DNA from: Cycas panzhihuaensis
Lineage: Eukaryota > Cycadophyta
Reading direction: 5' to 3'
Assembly (NCBI GenBank): GCA_023213395.1
Contig: CM041465.1
Coordinates: 19,716,001 to 19,780,000, forward strand
DNA: 64,000 nt
Part shown: positions 21,705 through 34,301 of the stretch, piece by piece
How positions within the stretch are numbered: the stretch's first letter is position 1
How the letters are laid out: every line of letters starts with the position of its first letter
Made by a program: the position numbers and the translations under genes
Notes under the pieces: model-generated
What the model saw: only the letters and a program-made list of their open reading frames with translations
Databases searched by the model: none
Told to the model about the DNA's origin: nothing

Positions 21705-23350
21705 TTGGCTAAGTTCCAACCAAAACATGGAGCTTACAATGTTGAAGAAACTCATGAAGAATCCTTTAGTGGTGTAGGTTTTGTACAAACATATTTTCAA
21801 AGAATTGAAGGATATTCAACATCAAGTGCCATTGACCAACCAAAGATATACTTTGAATCTAGATGTGGATATATCACTTATGAATTCCCTTTACCAAGGC
21901 CAATCCCTACTAGAATTATAAATAGTATAGCTTCAATTGATGGATAGTGGATCATAGACACAAGAGAAACTCAACATATGACATATAATCATAACCTATA
22001 TGAAACATTTGACTCAAATGTTCAAGGAGTTATTCACATGGCGGATAAATCACAACAACTTGTTGAAGGAATTGGTAACATTGACTTGAAACTACTAAGC
22101 TTAAAAGATTTTACATTGCTTGATGTCTTATACATACCTAATCTTAAATAAAACCTACTCTCCTTATCCACACTTGTTTCTTGTGGATTTAATCTAAGTG
22201 TAACCATAAATGACCAGACTCTTCAGGTCATTTACCCTCCAACTAATCAAGTGGTCTTCACAAGATATCTCTCTGGCAAACTCTTTCTATTGAATAGCTC
22301 TCCATCTTCTGAAGCCCAATGTGCCCAAAGCCCTTGTGATGATGAAGAATTTGTATTTAATTTGGTCTTGACCCATCCAATATTATTACTAAAAGATCTT
22401 TGGCATACTTGCATTGGCTATGTTCATATTTAGAGATCTTTGTAACACTCTTCCAAATCTTCGAAAATTATCCTCTAATCCCTTTAAATGTGAAGCTTGT
22501 ATCATTGCCAAATCTTATCGACAACCCTTTCCCAAAAGTCAGTGGAAATTAAGCCATCCATTATAATTAGTACACTTTGATCTGTGCAGACTAATGCCTA
22601 TTCCTTCATTAAAAGGCAAGTTATATTACATCTCTTTCATTCATGATTTTACTAGAAAAGTATGGGTAGCTTTTCTACATAAGAAAGATAAAGCCTTCCA
22701 TGTATTTAAAGAATTTAAAGCTCGTACTAAAAAGGAGTCAAGTTATCAACCCAAATGTCTTCAAACTGATAATGGTGGCAAATATACCTCACATGAGTTT
22801 GAAAGTTATGTTCAAGACAATGGAATCAAGCATCAAACAATAGTAGTAGGTACCCCACAATAAAATGGAGTTGCCAAGTACATGAATAGGATAATCATGA
22901 ACATGGCTCAAGCAATGTTGGTATACAAAAATGTACCTACCTACCTATGGACTGAAGCCATCTAGACAGCTATTTATTGTATCAATGTTGCTAGCCCATC
23001 AAATGAAGGATAATCACCTAATGAAAAGTGATCAAGACAAGCCTCCATTATTTACTACTTCAAAATTTTTAGCTCTATGTGCTATGACCATGTTCTGGAT
23101 ATAGATTGAAATAAACTCTAGCCAAGAGAACTTAAAGGTATCTTTGTTGTATACCCTATGGATAAGAAAGAGTATAAGGTTTTTATACCTTCACAATGAA
23201 AAATCATCGTTACCAGAGATGTCATTTTTGTGGAGACAGAGGATCAGTTGTTTAAATTGGACTCTAAATTACCCTCACACTGCTATAATAATATTATCAA
23301 GTATGATGTTTAGATTCTAAAATTTGGGGAGAGGGAGAGAGACATACATA
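21705..23350 (+). pseudogene. Copia-2 protease and integrase
   Basis: The protease region near 21945 reads WIIDTRETQH with an in-frame TAG before it. An 8-base loss near 22428 relative to Copia-1 shifts the frame. The integrase core runs from about 22560: LQTDNGGKYTS keeps the second catalytic Asp that Copia-1 has lost, but the Glu position reads GVAKYMNR (Glu to Lys), and the first Asp is in FDLC. The PQQNG of Copia-1 is PQ, stop, NG here (CAA to TAA at 22861). So the two copies died by different hits. Confidence 0.85.
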
Positions 23351-23361
23351 AATTACTCAAA

Positions 23362-24731
23362 ATGTTAGAAGCTGGTAATAGAGCCTCAGAGGATAGAAGT
23401 TATGACTCTGAAATAATGAGTATACATCCACTACTATTCTTTGAAGATAACATAGTTGATAAAGGCAAAGACATTATAGAAGAACCATCCTCTCCACCTT
23501 CAATTGATAAAGATAAAATAGTGGTAGAAGGACCATTTTCCTTAGGCACATCAACATCCTCCTCATAAACTTATCATTTTAATAAATAACATGAGAACAA
23601 AAAAGTTGAGGAAATGAGGATCTCATTCCTAACTCGAGGATCTTAAAAATCCTACCAACTCAATAAGGACATACAACTAAATGAGGTGGGAAAAACTATC
23701 ACTCGAAGTGCCCATAGAGCAAGGGTGCAAGAATCATTATATACTAGGCTTGAACTGGTAGAACTGCACCTTACTCTTAATGAAGAGCCCCTAATATACC
23801 AAGAAGTTATAAATCATATAGCTTAGGGAAATGCCATAAATGAAGAGTACCAATCTCTTATCAAGAACGATACATGGGATCTCGTTGATCTACTGCTTGG
23901 TAGAAAGGTAGTTCAAAATAAATAGGTATTCAAAAACAAATATAGATTAGATGGAACCCTTGAAAAACACAAGGTGAGGTTGGTAGCTAAAGGATTCACA
24001 CAAAGGGAAGGCATTGACTACACTGAAGTCTTTACACCTATATCCAAGTAGCCTATAATTAGAACTCTTGTGGCCTTAGCTACTCAACAGGGTTGGGAAA
24101 TCCACTAATCGATATTAATAATGCATTTCTTAATGGGGATCTTGAAGAAGAAATTTATATGGCTCAGCTAGAAGGATATGAGATCGAAGGTCAAGAGCAT
24201 AAGGTTTGCAGGCTTAGAAAGTCCTTGTATGGCCTTAAACAAGCCCCTCGTGCTTGGTTTGCTAAGTTGTCTGAAAGAATGAGGTAACTTGGATACGAGA
24301 TTTGTGACTGCCAAGATATTGATGTAACATTATTCGTCAAGCGCCAAAAGGATAAACTCACTTATCTCATAATCTTTGTGGATAACATGCTAGTAACGAG
24401 TAATAGTGAATAGGTAATAAGCTAGCTGAAAAAGGACCTTGGCAAAATGTTCTAATTGTCTAACCTCAGTTTGATGAAATATTACTTGGGAATTGAAGTA
24501 ACACAAAAGAATAGAAAAATTTTCCTCTCCTAAGAAAAATACATCAATGATCTTCTAACTAAGTTTTAGTTAGAAGATGCTCAATCAGTGGCATTACTTA
24601 TGGACACTAATAACAAACTCTCAGCTGATGGTGACACTAGGGAGACAGACACAACACTCTATAGAAAACTTATAGGTAGTCTCGTCTACACTACCAATAC
24701 AAGGCTATATATTACATACTCTATTGGTATT
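23362..24731 (+). pseudogene. Copia-2 reverse transcriptase, 5' portion
   Basis: A linker (open to 23568) is followed by RT landmarks: [56 protein letters not shown], and a catalytic region LIIFVDNMLVTS (24369-24404) in which the second Asp of the FVDD box is Asn. The reading frame changes near 24100 by loss of one base relative to Copia-1. The segment ends at the Tat-1 insertion point, inside the sequence equivalent to 8540 of Copia-1. Confidence 0.85.
24727..24731 (+). other. Tat-1 target-site duplication, left copy
   Basis: GTATT, repeated exactly at 41611-41615. Removing Tat-1 and one copy restores alignment with Copia-1. Confidence 0.92.
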
Positions 24732-27458
24732 TGTTTCCTAGCTTCCGGGAATGGATACGGAATCACCAACTCGAGTAAGTACAGGTATGCTTCTCACCCT
24801 ATCATCGCTTTCTTTTGATGAGTGTTTGCTTGCATATTCGCATGTTATGACCTTGTAGATGATTTTGGCTTCGTCTACACTTATTTAGCCTATGACGACT
24901 ATAGCAGGGGCACACTCCCAATGAGTGTGGCACCTCAGTGGCCATTCCACTTCCCACATTCTGCCCCCCTCACTCCAGGATCCACTTAGCTTGTGCCACC
25001 TCTGCCAGTGTGATGACCCGTCATTATTTGGTTGACTTGCCACATTATTTGAACCCTATTTTTTGATCTTCTGGACTCGTTTGTTGGCTTGTTTGCCCTC
25101 GGGTAGGTGTCTCAGCCCCCCATTAGCCTTTTTCGTCATTTGCCCATAGCCTAGGCTAGCTGTCCAGGCCAGTTTTTACCTCCGGGTGAATACCGCCGCG
25201 AATTTTGTGGTACCATTGCAAATTTCACGGTACTGCAGATTTTGTGGCGGTATGACTGTTTAAATTTATTTTTTAAAAACCTGCCATGGTAATTTCGCAT
25301 TTATTGTGAAACAGCCACGTGTCTCGTGACTTAACTTGCCTCCAGCTGTGCCTTAATTGCTCTCTTTAGGGTTTGAGCTGGGTACTAAAGTCATCATTAA
25401 CTCATTTTTATGATCTTTTGCTCATTTTTTGGATTGCTCCTCAAGGAAACCACCCTGTGCTCTACTATTCTCTATTGCTCAACTACTTCTACAGGACCTG
25501 CACCTCTCCTCCAGTGTCCAACTCTCCTTTGGTATGGCTAGGACATCTTCCCATCCCTTCACACGCCTTGGAGAGGGCCCCTTTGGAGAGATCTCAGCAG
25601 ATTCTTGCCCAGGCAGCCATCAAGCATTCTAAGTGTAGGGGTTTTTCCTCCAACTCCGTTAGCAAGGTTTCAAGCCTGCTATTCCACAGTTTTTGGGCTG
25701 ATTTCTCAGCCTCTCTTCAGCAACCCTTGACTGAGGCAAGAGCCTCCCCTCCTCTTCTCAGGTATTCATTGGTTTGAGCTATTTTCTTATTCAATTGATG
25801 CCCTATTTTTCTTGTCCTCTTGCTTGGGTTTTTGAAGGTTATTTTTCCTTTTGTATTGAGCTATTTTACTCCTGTCATTAGTGCCTCCTTGCCTGCATTT
25901 GTTGCTCAAGGCAGCGGCAAAGAGAGGTTGCATAGGGTTTGGGAGAGAGCTGGGTGGATTCCATACCACCTTCCACACTCCTCAAGTAGCTTTTAGCCCT
26001 CCAAACCTTTCCCTCTTGCCCCGTGCTGTCCTTAGCACTCAAACCAGGGTTTGTTGGGCCTTCCTTAGCCGCTGAAATTAGCGTTGTCACACGTTGCAGC
26101 GCTAGTTTGAGGGCTTGTGCTTCGATCCGAGCAACTCATGTAAGTCCTGATTACTTGCCCCTTTGCTGAGCTCCTTCCGGAACCCGGTTTGCTCTTCATA
26201 GCACCCCAGCTTCTTTGTCAGAGGTCCTCTTTGGCTCTTTTTAACTCTCTTGCTACTATTTCCAACCATCTTTCTTAGCCTTACCCTCACTACCTCATGG
26301 CTTTTAGGGGAGATTGGGGTTGTTCTTTGTAGGAGGTGGGCCACTCTGAGGCTTACCAGTTACTTTCCATTTACTTTGGTTGTCCTCCTTTACATGTTGT
26401 CATCATTGTGTTGATACTAACATACACATATTTAAGTTTATATTTGCTTTGCATATACATGTATTGTTAGGATCTTTCCATTGTATGTTAGCACTATTTC
26501 TCTAGAAAGGGGGGAGGTTGTTATTTACTTGCAGGTATTCGGAAAGTGCAAAGGACCTTTCTCCCTTTCTTCCTTTGTCGGTAAGCGCTTCCATTCATGA
26601 TTGTATTTTCATACTTCATTCATTACTAGTATTTGGTCCCTTTCTTTCCTTTGTTTGGTACTTTAATATTTTTTTGGGGAAGGTAAGGGAGCCCCTCGTT
26701 CTGATTCGCTATGACTCTTCACGACCGCCGCGCCTTGTGGAGTAGTGTTGAGTGCCTCCTAGGAGTGTCACCATTACGACACGCTTCCGTCCTGGGTACA
26801 TGCTCTCGCTCCACTCTATCGCCTTTTCCTTTTGAGTTTCCTTTACATAGTGGTAATTAACTCATTGGAAATAGAAAGGAAATCAACCTTGCTTTGGTTC
26901 ATACTTTATTTACTTTATTGCTTGTATCTTCTTTTACCATAGGAAAAGGTCTTAGGAAACCTCCCTTCGCACCTTTTCCCTCCTCCTGCCATGCAAACTT
27001 CCTTCTCCTCTTATTATTTGTCTATTCGGTTAGTTTGCTTAGGCATACCTTGACCCATTTCCTTAGGTTATCTTTCTTACGTTCTCTTGGTTCCCCACTT
27101 AGCCGGATAACCAGGTGACCCCATCTATAGGCCACCTACTTACCTATCCTTCCCTGTTTCTCGTTGCTCTAGGGAAACCCTCGAAGGTTTCTCTCCTTCC
27201 CCTTCTGGCCATCCAAGGGTGGGAGGATCCTTCCCTTAGGTCAACCCAAGCTAGCCTTATGCCTCCTCACCTCTTGTTTGAAGTGGGGGGATCACTCTTT
27301 GGTAGTTATATTCCATTTGCAGGTCCCAAACTCGCGCTCCAGTGCACGGGGCACTCTGCGTGGTACTTGCCCTACTTATAGGTCTTTCCCCTATCACATT
27401 ATCAACTGCTCTTACCATTCCTACTTAGTTAGGTAGCTATCTTGTAGATGCGCATCCA
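24732..27458 (+). repeat. Tat-1 5' LTR
   Basis: 2727 bp, TGTTTCCTAGC...GCATCCA. About the first 650 bases look like U3, carrying a G-box and a palindrome-rich GC/AT patch at 25185-25260; the remaining 2 kb is a long R/U5. Short open frames in it (for example 25373-25777) are also in the 3' LTR but show no family motif and are not called as genes. Confidence 0.94.
25316..25321 (+). promoter_or_regulatory. G-box CACGTG in Tat-1 U3
   Basis: A CACGTG core in GCCACGTGT, also present in the 3' LTR (39470-39475) and, as CACGTGG, in the Tat-2 5' LTR (49853-49858). The motif is a known plant bZIP/bHLH target. It lies about 65 bases upstream of the presumed TATA position. Confidence 0.6.
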
Positions 27459-27459
27459 C

Positions 27460-27478
27460 TGGCGACCATACTGGGGAG
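27460..27478 (+). other. Tat-1 primer binding site
   Basis: TGGCGACCATACTGGGGAG one base after the LTR. It has the TGGCG...CTGGGGA form seen in plant Tat/Athila elements, not the initiator-Met form. The cognate tRNA cannot be fixed by eye. Tat-2 has TGGTGACCATACTAGGGA. Confidence 0.78.
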
Positions 27479-27725
27479 TGCCAGTAAGGGAGCTAGTTTA
27501 TGCTCTCTTCTATTGGTTTTGCTACCCTTTTGTGGTCCTTTTTCTACCTACTTCGATCTCTTCGTTGGGCAGACTCCAATGCATGTGCCTTTACTGCCCT
27601 TTCCTTTTCCTAACATTGTTGGTTGACCTTGTATACGATGCTTTTCTCATTGCTTGCACAGTCCACCTCCATTATTAGAAGACCCCAAGTATCACCCTCT
27701 TCCTTTGTTAGTTTTCGATTTGACC
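27479..27725 (+). other. Tat-1 leader between PBS and gag
   Basis: About 250 bases, related to 52029-52252 of Tat-2. No separate frame supported. Confidence 0.6.
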
Positions 27726-29885
27726 ATGGAGGGATACTCTTCTGATTGGGCCTACCACACCTCAACTTTAAAAACCCATGATTTCCCTTCCTCTATTCCG
27801 GGGTCCACCCAAGAGGGTGATGACCTATTTTACTACCTGAGTGACCAACATCACTCGCTCAACATCCATCCCTCTACCTATGCGATAGAAGGATCCGTTC
27901 CTCTTGAGACTTACCACTCAATCGATGACTCTTATGAGGAGTGTACCAAGGGATCTATTTCCTTCGAGGTCCCAACTACCTCTTACGAGTATGTAGGAAC
28001 CCCTCCTATCGATGTAGTTGAAGCTCTCAACGAGTGTCGCCACGTGGCACGCTTCCAGCCGTATCCTGGATGGTTTGAGGATGCTCTGCGTACAGGAGCC
28101 TCTTCTTCTTCTGCTCCTCCCTTGCGTGCTTCATCCTCATCTGCTCTTCCGGTGGCGACCAATCCCTTTATGCCTATGCATGTGTCCTGCTCCTTTCCTA
28201 TTCCTGTAGTAGGGGGACATGTTATAGCTTCTGCTCCTCACTAAGGTCCTAGTGTTTCAGGATCTTCCTATGGTATGTCTTTCCCCCAATTGAAGGTTAG
28301 CATACCCGTCCTTAGCCAAACTAATGTACCATCCCCTAATGTGGCACATACCTTTCCTAGTAGGCATGTCAGTCCTACTAACCTTTTGGCTATCAATCAT
28401 GTGGGACCCGCTCCTACACACCCTCAAAACCAACACGTTGGTGCTTCCTTCTATGCTCCCCTAGGGTATACTTCTCAACCTTGGGGGCAGGGTAGAGGAA
28501 GCCATCTCCCAGCTTATGGAGAGGATCTGCTACACCCATATGGGGTCGCCCCACCTACGGGTGGCCCATATGGGCAGAACCCAGTTCTACATCCGTCTTT
28601 TCTATCATCTAGCGCAATTCCTTTTGCCGTGCCTTTACAAGGGAACCTGACTCCCTTCCAAGGCACTTGTCCCCAAGTCCCTTCCCAGCAGGGGGCGTTT
28701 CCTCAAGGAGGGATGGGTATCCCACCCCCATCCGCTCCTTATTTGTTACCCACTACGTCATTCATTGACCCTATGGCCTAGGCGAGGGCACGTCCCTTCA
28801 TAGACTTTAGGTCAACACCTCTATCCATTGAGGCGTTAAGGACCAATCTGCCGCCTCATCCCCCTGAAGTTCCTAGATTCAATGGAACTTCGTTGCAAGA
28901 CCCGGTGAAGCATGTGCATAGCTTTTCTATGGCATGCATTGATTACTAGGCCTACGACCATATTCTAATGAAATTATTCCCATGATCCTTGCAGGGTGAC
29001 ACCCTTAAGTGGTTTTACCATCTCCCTACCCATTCCATCCATTCATTCCAGCAATTAGTGGATGAGTTCATCAACTATTTTGATATAGCCCGTCCATTTG
29101 AGAGTGGAATGAAGTTGCTCCTTTCGAACAAACAAGGTCACGATGAAATGAATCGTGACTTTGTGCGATGATTTCATGACTTGCTTCACTCCACTAAGGC
29201 AATATTGCCTAAGGATTTGAAGTGAGACCTCTTCATCAATGCACTTCGTCCTGAAGTGCATGTGGAAGTCCTTAAAACAGGGGTGACCACATGCGACCCC
29301 ACGATTACCAAGTGTTTGGTGTTAGAGGCTATTGAGATCCAAGCTGGTTTCAAGAAACCTCTTAAGCCCTCACAGCAACGTGAGGCACCACCTTCAACCA
29401 AAGATACCAAACCTTCACAACCTACCCGGTCTTCCTCTCATCCAATTGAGAGGACTTTAGACCCTCTCACATCAGCCATATGCTCATTCGAGTGTACGAT
29501 GAAGGAACTCAAGCTTCAAGCCCCTTCATCCCCAACATCCAACAAACAAGTCCAACAAACAACTCAAGCTCCTCTCCTTAGGAATGGAAATGCCCAGTCC
29601 TCTCAAGCGAGAAGGTCAGATCCTCAGCTTGAGAAGAAGTGGTGCTCCATTCATGGGGAGTGCTTTCACGATGACTCGCGTTGTAGGGCCCAGCATCCTA
29701 AGGATGCTTCTCGACATGACTCTTCCCCCAAACGGGCCTCAAGGCCTAATTTGGACCAACCAGTCCATAGGGATCTATTTCCTAAATATGGGGAACACAA
29801 TCGCAACACCCAAACCAAGAATAACCAGAACCGAGGAAGATTGACTAATTCCCGTCCTTCCCACGACAAAGGGAAGGGTGCCTAG
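27726..29885 (+). pseudogene. Tat-1 gag
   Basis: ATG at 27726 (MEGYSSDWAYH), matched by the Tat-2 start MEGYPSDWAYH at 52253. One frame runs to 29885 and on into protease. The N-terminal third is Ser/Pro-rich and low complexity. The capsid domain (Retrotrans_gag type) lies at about 28860-29280, with DPVKHVHSF, LKWFYHLPTHSI and FINYFDIARPFESG. A zinc-knuckle-like CSIHGECFHDDSRCRAQHP lies at 29643-29699. In-frame stops occur at 28242, 28779, 28947, 28983, 29169 and 29223; those at 28983 and 29169 are TGA codons also present in Tat-2. Gag forms the particle around element RNA. Confidence 0.88.
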
Positions 29886-31075
29886 GACTCGTCCTCTTCC
29901 TCTCGTTCCCCTAGCCATCGTACCTCATCACCCTCGTAGACCCAGAACAAGAGGAAGAAGGTGATTCAATTGATTGAGGCAACTCCTTCCTATGCCATTA
30001 CACGGTCTCAGGCTGCCAAGGAAGCAGCTGGAGTTTCTTCTTCTTCTGCTCCTTCTGACCCTCTTCCAGAGAACCTTCCTCTAGAAATGCCTCTCTTTCC
30101 CAAGGCTATTCCTGTATGCCCAGGTCATTACGATTTTTGAAGAGCACTTACCCAGCCTACTGCGAAGGGTAAGCCCTTCTCCCTCGTGGACGAGCTTCAT
30201 ACTGTTGTCGCAGGAATGTCCTTAATGGACGTTTTGAGGAGTTGCCCCAAGCTGCGGGCCCTCCTCTTGGAAGCTTTAGGATCGAGTGATGTGCCCGTCC
30301 ACGCTTTGGGCATTACCCAAAGTTGTAGACCTGTTATTTCATTTAATCCTAAGGATCTTCCTCCTGCCGGTGAAAGGGAATGTCAGTGGAACTTCCCATT
30401 CACTATCACTATCGATACACCCAATTGTACCCTTCGAAGGACTATTATTGACAATGGTTCTTCTGTCAATGCCATGCCCTTATGTGTCATGCAAGAGCTT
30501 GGTATTTCTACCTTAGAACCTGTTCCATGGCGATGCCAAGGTTATGACGGTAGCGAGAAGACCCCTTGGGATCTATCGCGATTCTACTCACCCTTGAGGG
30601 CAAGACTGTTCTTGTCGATGTTGTAGTCCTCAACATTGACATTGACTACAACCTCCTTCTAAGTCGTCCATGGCTCGACCAAATGGGAGCCGTGTGCTCG
30701 ACTCTTTGGGGACAACTTAAATTCGTCCATGACGGGCAGATGAGAGTGATTCCCCGTGAACACCCATTCACCAAACAAACTCGTTCTACCAATTCGGCAA
30801 ACCGAGGTCCTTTTACACATGCCTCAGCTTACTCTATTGGCATGCCTAACCCATCTGAAGAAGATCCTGCATCTTCTTCTCCTAGTCTTACGTAGTTCGC
30901 CCCTATTGGCGTTGGGAGTTAGAGGTACCTCGCTTCGTTTAGTAATGACGAGTCACACGACGAAGACGAGGATTGTTTTTACCCCGTCTCTTTCCTCCGT
31001 ACCAGTAGGTCACACCCGTCTCGTTCTAGATCCCTATCTAGAACCACTTTCATTGGTGAGGTTAGCCACTCCTGC
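29886..31075 (+). pseudogene. Tat-1 gag-pol linker and aspartic protease
   Basis: Continues the gag frame through stops to the protease at about 30400-30560: RRTIIDNGSSVNAMPLCVM, where the Asp-Asn-Gly-Ser box replaces the usual Asp-Ser/Thr-Gly and is DNDSS in Tat-2. One base lost in a C run near 30565, relative to Tat-2, shifts to the frame of 30566-30895 with DIDYNLLLSRPWLDQMGA, the end of the protease fold. A TGA at 30138 is shared with Tat-2. Confidence 0.83.
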
Positions 31076-33110
31076 GTGTCAGATGTCATCGCTTATGTTG
31101 ACCTTCCCATTGCCAGTTCTTCTCCTTCATTACCCCTCGCAGGTGATGGCTTCGAAGAACTACCTTTTGCTCCTTCCGAGGAGCCTCCTTTTGACTCTCC
31201 TTTAGAGTCTCGTAAGGAAGTTGAGCAACCCGATGACCATCATGGTCCTGTTGCTTCCACTCCCTCTAGTACTTCCTCTGCTCGAAGTAAGGTCATCCAT
31301 GGGGTGGATTACTTCAAGGATGATGAAGCACTGCTTGAGCACCTAGCGGGCTTTGCACCCAACTTACCTTCTAGGTACCATAGGCTTAGTCACCAGAAGA
31401 TCCTTGCAATTAGATCCACGCTTGCCGATTTGATCCCGTCTCCTATTACACCTCCTCCTGTTGACCTTGCCCCTCTCCACTTCGAGGAGGGCAATGCCAT
31501 GTGCATGGGAGCAACCCAAGACGTAGTCTTGGCCCCCGGCAAGGTCATTAAGGTCAGGTTGGAATGTTCTCCTGATAAGATAAGGGAGTACTCCCTCCTA
31601 TTCTAGGAGTTTCGAGACGTGTTTACGTGGGATTATGCTGACATGAAGGGAATTGAACCCTCCATTGTCACCCATAACCTCACCACCATTCCTGGCACCT
31701 GCCCTGTGCGCTAGAAGCAACATCCCCTTCATTTGAAGCTCTCAGCCGCCATCAAGATAGAGGTTGAGAAGCTTCTGGATGTTGGGCTTATTACTTCCAT
31801 TGACTACCCTAAATGGGTCTCCAATATTATCCCCATTGCCAAAAGGAATAGGGCAATTCGTATATGTGTCGATTTGTGTGACATCAACAATGCTTGTCTT
31901 AAGGACAACTTCCCACTACCCTTTATCGATCAAATTATTGATCGCACAACTGGATTTGAAGTTATATCTCTAATGGATGGCTTCTCCGGCTATAACCAAA
32001 TTCAAATTTCTCCTAAAGACTGCCACAAGATGGCCTTCACTACACCTTGAGGTACCTTCGCCTACAAGGTGATGCCCTTTGGTCTTAAGAATGTAGGTGC
32101 TACTTACTAAAGAGCCATGCATTTCATTTTCCACGACCTCGTTGATAACACATTGGAGGTCTTCATGGATGATATGATGGGTCTCTCTTATGTCAGGGCC
32201 CATCATCCATCTGACTTGCGTGCCATCTTCTCACAATGCCGCAAGTATCATGTCAGTTTAAATCTGCTTAAGTGTGTGTTTGCCGTCACCTCGGGTAAAC
32301 TCCTTGGGTTCCTTATGTCTAAACAAGGAATTCAGATTGATCCTGACAAGGTCAGGGCAATCCTTGATATGCTGCTGCCTAGAACTCATTGATAGATTAA
32401 GTCATTTCTAGGAAGGCTCAGTTTTCTCAGGCACTTCTTAGCAGACTTTGCTGTGAGTGCTAAACCCCTCATGAACCTATTGAAGAAGGGAGCTCCTTTT
32501 GCCTAGTCTGACAAGACCCAAAAGGCCTTTGAAGGACTTAAGGAAGCCCTTACTTCTGCTCCTACGCTGGCGCCTCCCCGATTCGATAGACCCTTCATCC
32601 TGTATACCTCGGTGACTGACGAGTCCTTGGGTGCTATGTTAGCTCAAGAGGATGACTCAGGAACCGAGAGAGCTATATATTTCATCAGCTGTACCCTCGT
32701 GGCTGCTGAACTTAACTACTCTCCTACCGAGAAGGAGTGCCTCTCCTTGGTCCATGCAACTAAGAAGTTCAGACACTACTTACTTGGCAACACCACCAAG
32801 GTGATCGTTCAATCTGATCCCTTGCGATACCTGCTCACTTATTCAGATTTGACAGGTAGGCTTGGTCGGTGGGCCCTCCTGCTTCAAGAATTTGACCTCC
32901 ATATCGTTAACTAGAAATCGAACAAGGGAATGGTAGTGGCCAAGCAACTCATAGATGCCCCTATCCCTAACTCGTTTAGTGCCCCCGTTGACTACTCTCT
33001 CCCTGATGAGTCTATCCTGACGATTCAGGGGACCTCTCCCCATCCACTCATCAATAATGAGTGGTATGGTGATATAGTGCGGTATCTTACATAGCAGCAT
33101 CGCCCGATGC
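31076..33110 (+). pseudogene. Tat-1 reverse transcriptase and Gypsy RNase H
   Basis: One frame throughout. RT: WVSNIIPIAKRN, RICVDLCDINNACLKDNFPL, MDGFSGYNQIQISPKD, KVMPFGLKN, RAMHFIFHDL, and the active site EVFMDDMMG with FMDD at 32162-32173 (both catalytic Asp kept). Connection and Gypsy RNase H: TSVTDESLGAML, RAIYFISCTL, ELNYSPTEKECLSLV, RHYLLGN. Stops at 31604, 31712, 32048, 32108, 32390 and 32504 each lie one C-to-T or G-to-A step from a likely Trp, Gln or Arg codon (for example at 32108 in GATY, stop, RAM). The copy is dead by stops rather than by active-site loss. Confidence 0.92.
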
Positions 33111-34301
33111 GTGAGTAAAGTTAGATCTCGCATCCAGACTTCTGCCAGGCAATACCTCCTCATGGATGAGGTATTGTATAAGAGGTCCTCCGATGGGATC
33201 TTCCTTCGCTGCATCACTGCTGACAAAGCTGACCAAGTACTTCACGAATGCCACCACGGTATTTGTGGAGGTCACTTTGGGGGCCAGTCTATGGCTCATA
33301 GGATCCTTTGTATGGGCTATTTCTAGCCGTCCCTTTTCAAGGACGCTCATGCCTTTGCTCTGAGATGTCAGCGATGTCAAGAACATACCAACATCTCCCA
33401 TGTGCCTTTCGAGGCCCTGCATCCTATTGTTTTACCATGGCCTTTTGCTCAGTAGGGACTAGACCTCATCAGGGCTATCTCTCCACCTTTGTTGTCACAG
33501 CATAAGTTTATCTTGATTGCCATGGAGTATTTCACTAAATGGGTAGAGGCCATCCTCTTGATCACTACCCCTAGCAAAATGATAGCCACATTCATTTACT
33601 AGCACATCATTTGCTGTTTTGGGATTCTAGACGTCCTAATCGCTGATAACAGAACCCCTTTCTGTAATAAGGAAATGTATGAGCTTTGTGAGAAGTTTAA
33701 AATTTCTCATAAAACTTCTTCTCCTTATTACCCTCAGGCGAATAGCCAAGTGGAGTCTTTCAATAAGACTCTCGTCAATATCCTCAAGAAAATCGTTGCC
33801 CAGTCCCAAAAGGACTGGCACCTTCAGCTGCCCTCCGCTTTGTGGGCTTACCGTACCTCTATCCGTTCTGCCATGAGAATGACCCCGTTCTCCCTAGTGT
33901 ATAGTACTGAGGCGATACTCCCACTGGAGGTGGAGATTCCTTCCTTATGAGTCTCCCTTCAAGGTCTCATTGATAAAGAGTCGATCCATCAGGCTCACCT
34001 TCTAGACCTCGAGGCTTTGGATAAGAGACGCTTAGCCGCTTATCAGGCTAACTTGGCATCTAAAGCCCGCTCACAAAGGACCTATGATAAACATCTTCAT
34101 TCTTGTCCTTTGTTCCTTGGGGACCACGTCCTCAAGCTTGAGTATCTCCATGATTATTTGACCAAGTTCAAACCTCGATGGGTTGGTCCTTTCGTCATTA
34201 TCGAATCCCTCGGTAATGGTGCCTACAGGATAGCCACCCTAGAAGGGCTTGAGTTTGAGAAAGCCATTAATGGGAGATTCCTCAAAAAGTTTTACACATG
34301 A
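33111..34301 (+). pseudogene. Tat-1 integrase
   Basis: Frame change at about 33111. Zinc-binding HHCC at 33236-33380: HECHHGICGGHFGG, then RCQRCQ. An extra C at 33420 shifts the frame again. The catalytic triad codons all survive: Asp in GLDLIRA (33463), Asp in IADNRTPF (33645) and Glu in QVESFNKTL (33753). The C-terminal part reads LWAYRTSIRSAM, ARSQRTYDKHLH, FKPRWVGPFVI and NGRFLKKFYT, ending at TGA 34299. No chromodomain is seen, as expected for Tat. Confidence 0.9.

Noticed and set aside
25360-25370. TTTAGGG word as a telomeric repeat
   Set aside because: A single occurrence within an LTR; no array.
25373-25777. 134-codon open frame in the Tat-1 5' LTR, repeated at 39572-39931
   Set aside because: It lies in the LTR R/U5 region, is present twice only because the LTR is, shows no family motif, and the equivalent Tat-2 LTR sequence keeps no matching open frame.
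28983-30140. Shared TGA codons as selenocysteine or programmed readthrough sites
   Set aside because: Plants lack selenocysteine insertion and the contexts are ordinary Arg (CGA) positions in a CpG setting. Parallel decay or ancestral stops are simpler.
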